64,000 nt of DNA from Drosophila persimilis (lineage: Eukaryota; Arthropoda; Insecta; Diptera; Drosophilidae): contig NW_020825333.1 in NCBI RefSeq assembly GCF_003286085.1, positions 496,001 through 560,000 on the forward strand. The letters run 5' to 3'. Of the stretch, positions 1 to 9,130 are shown in pieces. The notes beneath the pieces were generated by a model. The model had not been told where the DNA came from. It worked only from the letters and a program-made list of their open reading frames with translations, and did no database searches. The first letter of the stretch is position 1. Each line of letters begins with the position of its first letter. The position numbers and the translations under genes are program-made.

Positions 1-311
1 TCACATGCCTCTCTTGCTGACTGAAGCTGTTTCTCTGCAGAAGCACGCTTTTTTTGATGATTCTTACTTTCTAATTCATATGTGTATTGCAGCCATGATT
101 GAAGCTGCGGAGGTGGGGCCCAGCAGTTATCAACCAATTCGAACTCGGCCCGTGACAATTCATTTCGCAGCATTTCAATTTCTTTTTTCAACTGCAACAC
201 TTCTAAGTCTGAGTTTGATGAGCTCAGAGAGGGGGCCTCTTTAAGACGCCGTTCAAGATCCATTTTTTCCGTTGCTACATTTTCTTGCTCCATTCTAGCT
301 CGTTCCAGCTC
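1..311 (-). CDS. Stim: Stim exon: CC1 coiled coil and start of SOAR/CAD domain (partial)
   Basis: Stim is the single-pass ER calcium sensor that couples store depletion to Orai channel opening at ER-plasma membrane junctions. Read on the minus strand, the exon gives an acidic/basic coiled coil (LERARMEQENVATEKMDLE) followed by ELSRAEFELVDNCW, PPPQLQSWLQYTYELE and EKQLQSAREAC, which is the CC1 end and SOAR/CAD start of fly Stim. The 5' edge is a splice acceptor (TTGCAG before GAGCTGG); codon phase 0 matches the donor at 14704. The frame is open for 103 codons and runs off the window at position 1. No break is seen, so this is a live exon rather than a pseudogene. The upstream intron carries BEL-1 and everything nested in it. 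Confidence 0.93.
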
Positions 312-341
312 CTGCAATATTGAAAAAATTATTTAGCACAC

Positions 342-693
342 TGTTCGGAGCAGCAGCCGTTAAAAGCTCTTGAGTAACGTCAAGAACTTCTCTCTTAAGT
401 TTTCTATTATCGCGCTCATTGCATGTACTCTCGCAGTGTATACACGCACACACATATGTAACGTTCTTATAACTTATACTCCACTCCTTCGATCCTTCAG
501 TCAGTAAGTCTGCCAGTCCTCTTCATCGTCGAAGCGCCTAACACCTAAATCTAAGTTCATGGCCACGGCTTCTAACAAAAAGACAGAAAAAACATCGAAC
601 AATAAACTCAAAATTATAACCTTAACAATGGAGAAATTTTTAATTTGTAAATGTGGAGTCAGAGTTGCCGAAAAAGCTCTACAGCTTACAACA
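342..693 (+). repeat. BEL-1 5' LTR
   Basis: Begins TGTTCGGAGC and ends CTTACAACA. It matches 14359-14678 along its length apart from point changes and about 30 bp (around 418-450, with CATGTACTCTCGCAG) missing from the right copy. Confidence 0.85.
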
Positions 694-696
694 TTT

Positions 697-714
697 TAGT
701 GACCCCGACGTGAT
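697..714 (+). promoter_or_regulatory. BEL-1 tRNA primer-binding site
   Basis: TAGTGACCCCGACGTGAT follows the LTR by 3 bases. The BEL-6 element has TGGTGACCCCGACGTGAT at the same place, so this copy has one change (G to A) in its primer site. Confidence 0.75.
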
Positions 715-1053
715 CGCCGTAGACTTGCCGTGTGTTAGAGGTGTTCATGCAGTTCGTTAAGTAAAATTCAAAAGTTTAACGTAGAATTTCCCGAAAAATA
801 GCTTAGCAAAGATCGTTGTGGCCAACCGTGGTATAGAGTTCTAAGCGTGGTCCGTTTGTTTTCTTCGCTCTTAGTCAGCTCTCGTGACAGGCTGCACATA
901 TCTCTCTCTTGAATTTGAACTCGTTCGCTTGTTCGCAACTCAGCGTGAGTTGGGCAAGAGTTCCCAACCCACGCATTGTATCACGTTTCAAATGAACCCA
1001 AGTGAATCCCAATCCACTATGTAGCATACACAGAGCGGACAAGTTTCTATTCT

Positions 1054-3376
1054 ATGTTCACCGCTGTTATTGATAGTGAAGCTGAGCTGACTTCTATCGA
1101 GAAGTTACAGCATTTGCGGTCCTGTTTCTGCGGAGCGGCGTTGGACATCATTAGTCCGTTGGAGATGAGCGAAGCTAATTACAACACAGCATTAGATATT
1201 CTCAAAAATAGATTTGCTAATAAACGTCTCATTCTACAGGCACACATTAGAGACACCACACAGCTTTCGCGCGTTGGAAGCGCTGGCAACTAAGGAGGAA
1301 ATAGCTGATTGTGTTATTTTCTACGCACTCTGACAGAATTTGGACCGGGAGCCTCAAGTTAAATGGGAAGCAGCTTCGTCGAATCATGATCTTCCATCCT
1401 GCTAGAAATTATCTGCTTTTCTGGAACAAAGATGTCGTATCCTTGAAGGCATTCATCACTCCATGCAAGGGCAAGATGGTCAGGTTGGCAAGTCGGCACG
1501 AATCATATGATTGTCAATTGTCAACGGTTCAAAACTCTATCGTCACAAGGAAGCAAAGAGGCTCTTGTTATGCGTCAATTGCCTACAAAAGGGTTATCCC
1601 GTGAAAGATTGTAAATCAGGTCCCTGCCGTACTTGCCAATCGCAGCACCACACTCTTCTGTATTTCCTTCGACCAACAGAGATATTTCATGCTGTTTCTT
1701 CAATTGGGCCACAGCCAAATCATACCGCCATGGTGGCATTATAACCCTCCTCGCCACAAGCTGATATATCCCAGCGTCCGTCTGAGCCTATTCTGTTAGC
1801 CACCGTCGTCGATCTCGTCAAAAACAGCGCTGGAACTTTCATGCCATGTCGCGCACTGTTGGACTCGGGCTCGCAATTGCATTTCGTAACTACTCGTCTA
1901 GCTAATCAGCTTCAACTGCGCAAAACTAAGTCGCTTAGATTTCACCACTAGCATCACTTGCATCTCAATTAGTAATGCTAATTGGCCTATACCTTTAAAT
2001 ATCTAGCTTGCTTACCCTTCGTTCCACAAGCCGCAGTGGATTGATCTGCTCATCGGAGCCGGACTTTTCTTTGAGTTGCTGTGTGTGTGGACCTGGATTA
2101 CCGTTGCTGCAGAAGACACACCTCGAATGGATTCTATCTGGTGACGGGGCCTGGAATATTTCGAGCGCAAGTTCGAGCGTAATCCAGATATTTATGACAA
2201 ATATTCGGCATTTATAAAGGAATACCTGTCCCTTGATCATTTGTCTCTGGTGCCCAAGGAAGATAGGCACAAGTGATAATATTTCTTGCCACATCATGGC
2301 GTCATCAAAGAGGACAGCTCCACAACAAAGCTGAGGGTCGTGTTCGACGACTCTGCAGCTACTCCATCTGGTCTTTCGTTAAATGATCTGCTTATGTCTA
2401 GTCCCACCTTTTAAGCCAAGATATTTCACGCTCTCATCCGTTTTCGTAAATTTTCGTTTAAGCACATCAACTCATTTAGAGATGATGCGCATCTTTGGCT
2501 TCGTTCAAAAGTTCATCGATAGGACGAAGTCACCGGATCTCTCATCTTAGGACCTTCGCAAAGAATCGCATTTATTATGTCGCATCGTTCAACGAGCCCA
2601 CCGGTATCCTGAGTACGTGGCTATGCGGAAAGTGAACTGCGTCGAGGCTTCCAGCAGAATCATCGTGCTTTCGCCTTTCATAGATGACTTTGGTCTAATT
2701 CGTGTTGGTGGCCGCCTGCGGCACTCAACTCTCGACTTCGATGCACGCCACCCAATCATTTTTCCCAGGGATCATCCATTGGCGTTCGCCATCATTACGC
2801 ACTTCAATCGGAATCATCACCTCGCTGGTCCGCAGTCGCTACTTGGAGTGATTCGCTTACAGTTTTGGCCCATCGGCGGCATGAAAACTGACCACTGCGG
2901 TCCCTTCTAGTACAAGCCAGATGAGCGCAGTCGCATCAACAATGGCTTTGTTTGGAGATTCTTACCGCCTCGCTCGCCGCATTTCGGCGGCTTGTGGGAG
3001 GCAGCAGTGAAGACAAACAGCATTTCTATCGCACGTTGGGATCGTCACTTTTTGGATTCGACGAGCTGCGGACATTGGTGTGTCAAATCCAGACGTTACG
3101 GGTCTTAACTTCAATCCACTCGATCACTGGCAGCAATTCGCCTGTGCCTAGCAGATTTTTTGGAAACGTTGGAGTCAGGAGTACCTGACTTTACTTTAAC
3201 AACGTGCCAAATGGCGCACACCACAATCCTCGATCCAAGTCAACGATGTCGTTTGCATAAAGACTGAAAACTTGCCGCCGTTGATGTGGCCCTTCGCGCG
3301 GGTTATCAAGGTCATCGCTGGAGCTTATGGCGCTGTACGAGTTGCCATCCTGAAGATCCCACCTGTAACCACTCGT
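1054..3376 (+). pseudogene. BEL-1 gag-pol remnant (gag, zinc knuckle, protease, RT, integrase pieces)
   Basis: Pieces in several frames follow BEL-6 order. Gag (1054-1293) has IEKLQHLRSCFCGAALDII and NKRLILQAHI. A zinc-knuckle segment near 1570-1670 has LLCVNCLQKGYPVKDC and CRTCQSQHH. A protease core near 1857 reads LLDSGSQLHFVTTRLANQL. RT fragments at 2320-2400 read TTKLRVVFDDSA. Integrase N-terminal and core pieces run 2617-3200 (GPQSLLGVIRLQFWPIGG; PHFGGLWEAAVK-like), then the C-terminal stretch to about 3376 (PPLMWPFARVIK). Most of RT and RNase H is deleted, and stops and frameshifts occur throughout, so no product is expected. Confidence 0.8.
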
Positions 3377-3384
3377 TCGTTCTC

Positions 3385-3595
3385 TTTTGCATATTTCCCT
3401 TTGTTTTGCATAAACAACCGGTGTTTTCATAATTAATTAACTTTAACTAACTTCCTAACCAGCCTACAATCTAGAAATCTATTCTATTCCGCGAGTGCAT
3501 GACTTTTGATTTGTGTTTAAACATTTTTTATTTAAATTCTAATTTTTCGGCATCTGCCGTGTTTGTGTTTACATTTACAGGAAGGAAGATGTATG
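3385..3595 (+). repeat. Unassigned dispersed repeat, also at 53986-54165
   Basis: About 180 bp from TTTTGTTTTGCATAAACA through CCAGCCTACAATCT and CGCGAGTGCATG to TTTTTCGGC is shared, with about 10-15% differences by eye, with 53986-54165. It precedes BEL-2 coding here and an unrelated reading frame there, so it is probably an LTR or leader of one retroelement family. It has no coding signature. Confidence 0.6.
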
Positions 3596-3599
3596 ACAG

Positions 3600-4662
3600 C
3601 AAGGGCAATCTTATCGCAATTTCATCAGTTTTTGGATGGGTTATTAAGGCACTCATGACACCCCAAGCAAGCAACGCAATTTCACTAATAACAACATTGG
3701 ATATAGATGCTTCGCTCCAGAAGTTTTGGGAGCTGGAGAACCGTCGACTGCACGACCAAACTTGAACCCGAAGATGAACAGGTCGAGAAACACTTTCTCA
3801 CCACACACACTCGCGATGAAAATGGGAAATATATCGTGGAGCTTCCATTCCACACCACACTCCCTGAATTTGGAGATACTCTACAAGGAGCTCTCAAGCG
3901 TTTCAAAACAGTTGAACGTCGCTTGCAACAGAATGAGCAGCTACAAATAAAATACATACATTTCATGCGAGAATATCACACATGGGACACATGCGACAAC
4001 TGCCAACGGAAGAAATCATCTCTGGGCAACATTTCTACATGCCACACCACCCTGTGTTGGGTCGAAAACTCCGAGTAGTTTTCGACGGGTCATTCCGCCA
4101 CGCCAATGGTAAGACTTTGAACGACACTTTCTTTACAGGGCCGAGCATTCAACGCTATCCGTTTGCTGTGTGCCTGCGCTTCAGAATGTACAAATTCGAA
4201 TTCTCAGCGGATATTGTGAAAATGTTCCGCCAAATATAGGTCTGCAATAAGCATCGAGATTTTCAGAGAATCGTTTGGAGGGAAGATCCAACCGATTCAA
4301 TCAAGCACTTTCAACTATGTACCGTCACCTACGGAACTTCATGTACGCCATTCCTAGCGGCTCGACACATTGCAGCAGTTTCAACTACCACGTTTGGTTG
4401 TCAACGACGCGGACAACATCGAGTTGCACGGATCCTCCGATGCTTCTATCAAGGCATACGCTGCTGTAGTTTACAGCAGAGTAATACACGACGACGGCTC
4501 TGTGTCCGTATCTTTAGTGGCTGCAAAAACAAGGGTGGCTCCACTCAAGCAGCAATCCTTGCCACGCCTGGAGCTTTGCGGAGCACTTCTTCTGAGCCGA
4601 CTCATACGATCAATTAAGGCTGGATTACGACACAGAGATACATATTATTTTTTTGTTGCCTA
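3600..4662 (+). pseudogene. BEL-2 fragment: protease/RT linker, RT and RNase H remnant
   Basis: A second, different BEL/Pao copy. SVFGWVIK and LQKFWELENRR start the linker before RT. Next come EKHFLTTHTRDENGKYIVEL, the RT entry GRKLRVVFDGSFRHANGKTL, FSADIVKMFRQI, RIVWREDP-like and VTYGT. The YVDD region is missing. RNase H follows as IELHGSSDASIKAYAAVVYS, then VAPLKQQSLPRLELCGALLL. Reading changes frame several times. The sequence stops at about 4650 where a Tc1-like element interrupts it; the integrase resumes near 6003 after a deletion. Confidence 0.78.
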
Positions 4663-5996
4663 AGTGGGGTTTATAGTTAATATCCGATGTATCCACCTTG
4701 ATTTTTTGTCACCTTTATAATTATTTTTGGCGTACTTGTAATAAGCGTCTGGCAGGTGTCTCATACCTCAATTTTTGGACGCCCTCGCATAATTTTTGAT
4801 TATTTGAAAATGAAAACATAGCTAATTTTGTTTCGTAAATCTCCCCACAAGTTTTCGATTGGATTTAAGTCGGAAAATTTAGGAAGCCACTTTAAAACGT
4901 ATATTGTTTGGTCCTCAAAAAAGTTGGTCAAAAGCTTAGATGTGTGCCTTGGGTCGTTATATTACTTAAATACCCAATGGAAACTCATGTTTTCTTCAGC
5001 ATAAGGTAGCATAACTGTCTGCAATCTGGATTTGTATTGCTCAGCGTCCATTCTGTTCGTTGTCAGGAAAAATGGACCTACGCCGTACCAAGATGAGCAG
5101 CCCCATGTCTTTAGCTGGCACCTCCATGTTTGAGAAATTTTTTGCTTGAAACATGGATCAAAATTCTTTCGTTTAGGGCTTCCTACATTGCTTTCACATT
5201 CATTCCCTAATAAATTTATTTTAGTTTCGTCGCTCCATAAAAGGCTTCTCCACTTTTTCTCTCCGGCGCATCCTGCGCAGTCTTTATGATCTTTAGCAAA
5301 AGTTTGCCCCATGGCTAGATTTTTTTGACGCGTAAGTGGGACCTTTCTTTTTATTCTCCTTGGAGGGCTGGCTTGTTGTAGCCGTATACGGATTGTTGGA
5401 GCACTAACTTCTAGTGCAATTTCTGATGCAATAGCCTTTGACGACTTAAATGGGTCCTTATTCCTCAAAGAAAAGTATGTAGTGGTCAAGTGTTATGGTT
5501 GTTTTCCGTGGCTTTCCGCGAGTTTCCTGACTAGGTTTTAATTTTTAAAGCATTGTAACAAAATTATGAGACCTTTTCATTAATCTGGCAATGGCCCGAA
5601 GAGATTGGCCTTATTTTTCCAGACTAAGAGCCAATTGGGCAGTACAATAAGACTTTCGGCCTATTCTTGTAAGAAAAAAATAATTATTTGTTTATATTTA
5701 GACTGTTGTTAAATGAAATGGATGTTTAATTGCCAAAAAGTCAAGAATTTCCAAATTATTCACTTGATATTCAAAATTTACTGACACTGTACCTATTATG
5801 TTGATCAGCCATAATGTGATGTCAACTCGCAATTTCGCTTAAAGCTCTGTTATTCGGCGGTTTCCCTGTTTCATTTTTTTTTCACGGAACTGCAATACAT
5901 TGACAAATAAAACATACCAAACAAAATTTTGTTTTCAACACTTAAAGTACGATAAAACTAATTATTAATGAAAAGCTTCAAGGTGTACCTATTATT
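4663..5996 (-). mobile_element. Tc1/mariner-like DNA transposon, degenerate
   Basis: It lies between RNase H and integrase of BEL-2 and contains a Tc1-type transposase on the minus strand. On the right side two similar 19-bp motifs (GTACCTATTATGTTGATCA near 5790-5808 and GTACCTATTATTATGATCA near 5985-6003) look like terminal subrepeats. No matching inverted copy is visible at the left end, so that terminus is lost or diverged. Edges are approximate. Confidence 0.65.
4800..5670 (-). pseudogene. Tc1-like transposase, inactivated
   Basis: The transposase cuts and pastes the element at TA. The longest open stretch (4962-5489) reads PTIRIRLQQASPPRRIKRK (second helix-turn-helix), then LLWSDETKINLLG with the first catalytic Asp, then WGCSSWYGVGPFFLTTNRMD and EENMSFHWVFK. 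A stop follows where the family has its Gln-Asp-Asn. Downstream codons continue in frame with NDPRHTS (second Asp) and DLNPIENLWGDLR (final acidic residue), and the frame ends at 4800. Upstream, a weak N-terminal helix-turn-helix is read to about 5670. Order, spacing and the ending NPIENLW fit Tc1 D,D34E. At least one in-frame stop and lost start make it non-functional. Confidence 0.8.
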
Positions 5997-6002
5997 ATGA
6001 TC

Positions 6003-6865
6003 AAGTGTGTATATGCCTATTCGTTTTCCTGGTCACATCGGCAATACATTTGGAACTTGCCACGGATCTCGCCACTGAAACGTTCCTGGCTGCACTGCGG
6101 CGCTTCATATCTCTACGTGGCAAGTGTGTCAAAATCTACAGTGACAACGGCACAAATTGCATCGGCGCGAAACGCTCACTCGATGAAATGCAAACCCTAC
6201 TGGCGTCACAGCAACACACCGACCTGGTTACTCATACCCTGGCGGATGACGGCATACAATGGGTATTCATTCCGCCTGGTTCACCTCATTGGGGTGGAAA
6301 ATGGGAATCGGCAGTTCGATCTGTTCAACTGCACCTTCGACGAGTCGTCGGAACCTCAATGCTTATATTTGAGCAGATGCGTACCCTACTTGCGCAAGTC
6401 AGCGCAGTGGTCAACTCACGTCCTCTTTGCTACACACCGGATACTGAGGTCAACTATTTATCGCCGGCTCACTTCTTAATTGGACGACCATTCACCACCA
6501 TACCGGAGGCTGACTTGGGTCACATTACTGTGGGTCGATTGGGGTACTGGCAGAGTATCCAGTCCATGTACCAAGGCTTCTGGAAACAATGGCATCAGGA
6601 GTACCTGACCACTCTGCAACAGCGTCCAAAGTGGACCACGTCAATCCCTAATATCTCGATCGGGGACGTTGCGCTTTTTAAGGAGTCCAACAGCCCACCG
6701 GATTGATGGCACATTGCACGAGTTATAGAAGCCTATCCAGGAAAGGACGAACTGATTCGAGCTGTCAAGCTCAAGACCGCATCTGGAGAATTAACCCGAC
6801 CAATTACTAAAATCGCGGTATTGCCCCGTTCCGAATCTTTGTTTCAGGGGGGGCCGGGTTGCTGA
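6003..6865 (+). pseudogene. BEL-2 integrase, C-terminal half
   Basis: The open stretch 6005-6706 reads VTSAIHLELATDLATETFL, then YSDNGTNC (second catalytic Asp), WVFIPPGSPHWGGKWESAVR (catalytic Glu), SRPLCYTPDTEVNYLSPAHF and the tail RLGYWQSIQSMYQGFWKQW. After a TGA at about 6704 (following NSPPD, where relatives have a Trp codon) the same frame continues to RVIEAYPGKDE and ends at 6865 beside a G-run that may be the polypurine tract. The integrase N-terminal zinc domain and first Asp are lost at the Tc1 junction. This is the best preserved part of BEL-2 but cannot act alone. Confidence 0.82.
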
Positions 6866-6958
6866 GGAACGCATAAAAAGTCCATCGCTAAGCGAAGATG
6901 CAATCACCAGATTGGACAGAAGGTGGAGAAATTCAACTTCTCTTATGCCAGAGAGATA
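6866..6958 (+). other. Unassigned stretch after the BEL-2 purine tract
   Basis: About 90 bp between the BEL-2 coding end and the first LINE-A match (CCACCCTTCCAAAAAACTAA). It should hold the start of the BEL-2 3' LTR, but no partner copy is present to prove it. Confidence 0.3.
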
Positions 6959-7464
6959 GCCACCCTTCCAAAAAACTAACTTCTCTTTTAGTAACCTATC
7001 AGAATGTAAGAGGATTGCGTAGTAAGCTCAGCATTCTTTTCCGGGATAGTGTTGCATTTGCTTCCCACGTTATTGTGTTTACTGAAACCTGGTTAAAGCC
7101 GGACATTCTTAGTTCCGAGGTTTTGGCAGGTCGGTACACAACTTTTAGAAAGGACCGTTCGTCTCGACGTGCAGGGGGGGGTTCTAATTGCAGTGGACTC
7201 TTACTTCACGTCGGAACACTTCTCAGTGCAAGTTCAACAGGAACTGGAATTCCTGTTTGTAAAACTGATTCTTCCCGCTTTCGCTATATTCATTACTTCC
7301 TCATATATTCCACCTTCTTCGGATATTTCAATTTATGAGCAGCACTTGTCCGCTTTAACCGCTGTTTCTTCCTCGCTATCTGATAAAGATCTCATGATAG
7401 TTCGTGGTGACTTCAATTTGCCAGGAACTGTTTGGTCTTCGGTAAACGAGTCTAGTATCCTAGT
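6959..7464 (+). pseudogene. LINE-A ORF2, endonuclease N-terminal part
   Basis: APE-type endonuclease nicks target DNA to prime reverse transcription. Visible: TYQNVRGLRSKLSILFRD (N-terminal Asn motif), VIVFTETWLKPDI (catalytic Glu), then after a one-base frame change VLIAVDSYFTSEHFSVQVQQ, SSYIPPSSD and IVRGDFNLPGTVWSS (GDFN motif). The frame breaks near 7180 within a G-run. Translation is cut at 7464 by LOA-1 and continues in the same order at 11911. Confidence 0.82.
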
Positions 7465-7600
7465 GGCCGGCTGTCGAAAATCCTCTAGCTGAACCTTCCA
7501 CGAGGGTGCCGGTTGGGCAATGGACACTGCATTACCCCGGACAAGGGTAATGCACTGTCGCTTGCTCTGTCCGGGGTAATGCAGTGTCTAGCTAAGGCTA
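7465..7600 (+). ncRNA. Candidate HDV-like self-cleaving ribozyme at LOA-1 5' end
   Basis: The double-pseudoknot order of HDV ribozymes can be drawn. P1 pairs GGCCGGC (7465-7471) with GCCGGTT (7508-7514). P2 pairs TAGCT (7486-7490) with GGCTA (7596-7600). P3 pairs ACC (7493-7495) with GGT (7505-7507) around TTCCACGAG. GGGCAA follows P1 as in HDV. P4 is a perfect 21-bp stem (7523-7543 with 7568-7588). The junction TAGCTAA before P2 supplies a candidate catalytic C at 7592. Cleavage would fall just before G7465, the exact element boundary. Such ribozymes are known at the 5' ends of R2 and some other non-LTR elements, where they release the element RNA from a host co-transcript. Activity here is inferred. 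Confidence 0.72.
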
Positions 7601-7602
7601 TG

Positions 7603-7642
7603 GTTCGGCGTCTTCCCGATTCAAAGTCGGGGGAACCGAACC
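7603..7642 (+). other. Second hairpin in the LOA-1 5' leader
   Basis: GGTTCGG (7603-7609) pairs with CCGAACC (7636-7642), and TTCCCGA pairs with TCGGGGGAA inside it. It lies between the ribozyme candidate and the ORF1 start. A role in translation initiation is possible but unsupported. Confidence 0.5.
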
Positions 7643-7737
7643 AGGGCCATGGCTAGAGGTGCCTGGCGGTCAGGCCTAAAACGCTAGGGGGTGGTCCCCC
7701 CGAAAAATATTAACCAGTATGGACCCTCGGGCCAACT

Positions 7738-9123
7738 ATGGAGTCGAAGAAGGAGCAAGCACGTGTTGGGATGTCAACCCAAACGTCGGTGGAAAGCGTG
7801 ACTGCTACCACCGGCGGGCACGGGGAGGAGCAGTCCTCTCTGCGTGTCGCCAGCGGTCACACCTCAGACTTGGCGGGAGCAGGCCAGGTCAGTTGTAAAG
7901 CTACTGCCACAACAACAACAACAAAAACAACTCACTCCGTAGACTGCATGTTGAGCCGCACAGATTCCGTAGTCGATACAGACACGGATCTGGAGAGCGT
8001 GCTCTCTCTAAGCAGGACGGATGAAGAGAGCCTTCTCCGCTCGCCGGAACCAGGCACCAGCTCCCTGCGTAGGGAAGGGCCGAATCGTTCCAAGGAGGGG
8101 ATGAAGGCCAAAGCGCAATACAAAGCGGCCCTCAACATCAAAAGCCGGCTGCAAGGTAAAGCAGACATCTCCCAGGAGGAGAAGGTCAAGCTAGCCTGGG
8201 TCGAGCAGAGAGTAGAGGAGGGTCGGCTACATTATGCTCAGATGCCACAGATGAAGGCGTCGAATGGCGAATATGCCAATAAGGTGGAGGAGATGATGGC
8301 CACCAAGAGGCAACGCTCGACTGAGAGTGCCATTACGGACACTCCAGCGAGCAAGCGGCAACGCGGGCACAAGAGTGCAGCCCCTCCACCGAAAGCGACC
8401 AAGAAGCCAACGAAGCCAAAAGCGAAGGTCAGCGATGTGACCAAACGACATCTGACCGTGGCACTCATCGACCGCAGCGAGGAAAACGGCAAGATGTCAG
8501 CGGCACAGTGGAAGCTGGTGCACGCGCGTCTCGTCGACGCAGTTTTTGCACAGATGGAGGAAGACCCCGCGGCCCCAATGCCCACGTTCGATGGTGCTGG
8601 GTGGCTAAATGGGGTTAAGATCCTGAAGTGCAATGATGATCCAACCCTAAGGTGGCTGACGCGTACGGTCTGCCAACTGGAGGCGATGTGGGAGGGGGCC
8701 AAGCTGGAGGTTGTGGACCGGGAGCTTATCCCGTCCAAGCCTAAGGCGAAGGTACTCCTCCCGATCACAATCCAGGGGGACCGAGCGCTGAAGCTCCTTC
8801 AGCGGCAAAACGCGGACGTGCCAACGGCCGATTGGAGGATCCTACACATTGGTAGCCCACTACCCAAGGATGGGGGCCAATGTGTGATCCTCCAAATAAA
8901 CAAGGAAGCAGAGGATCTGCTATACCCCAAGTTCGGGAAGGGCATGGGTAGCGTCTACCTGCGCCTCAAAAAGCGCCACCCTGAGGAAAAGGACGCGCAT
9001 ACCCTGCAGGCAGGCGAGGTGGAAAAGGACTTAGGTCTCGAGTCCATCGTGGAGGCCGCCCAGGGTCTTGCGCTTGAAGACGAAGAAGAGGAAGACGGTG
9101 ACCTGACGCTGACTAAAGTCTAA
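7738..9123 (+). CDS. LOA-1 ORF1 protein (gag-like, 461 aa)
   Basis: The complete open frame has 461 codons. The N-terminal third is low-complexity and Ser/Thr rich. A basic middle (about residues 190-240) contains KKPTKPKAKVSDVTKRH. The C-terminal half contains SAAQWKLVHARLVDAVFAQM, GAGWLNGVKILKCNDDPTLR, a Trp-rich segment and VVDRELIPSKPKAKVLLP, then a Glu/Asp-rich tail. This resembles the uncharacterised ORF1 domain of Drosophila LOA-type elements (DUF4780-like, from memory). No CCHC knuckles are present. ORF1 proteins bind element RNA in the RNP; that role is inferred from position. An upstream ATG at 7719 is in another frame. ORF2 begins about 10-100 bp downstream. Confidence 0.75.
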   Translation: MESKKEQARVGMSTQTSVESVTATTGGHGEEQSSLRVASGHTSDLAGAGQVSCKATATTTTTKTTHSVDCMLSRTDSVVDTDTDLESVLSLSRTDEESLLRSPEPGTSSLRREGPNRSKEGMKAKAQYKAALNIKSRLQGKADISQEEKVKLAWVEQRVEEGRLHYAQMPQMKASNGEYANKVEEMMATKRQRSTESAITDTPASKRQRGHKSAAPPPKATKKPTKPKAKVSDVTKRHLTVALIDRSEENGKMSAAQWKLVHARLVDAVFAQMEEDPAAPMPTFDGAGWLNGVKILKCNDDPTLRWLTRTVCQLEAMWEGAKLEVVDRELIPSKPKAKVLLPITIQGDRALKLLQRQNADVPTADWRILHIGSPLPKDGGQCVILQINKEAEDLLYPKFGKGMGSVYLRLKKRHPEEKDAHTLQAGEVEKDLGLESIVEAAQGLALEDEEEEDGDLTLTKV

Positions 9124-9130
9124 AGTCGGA

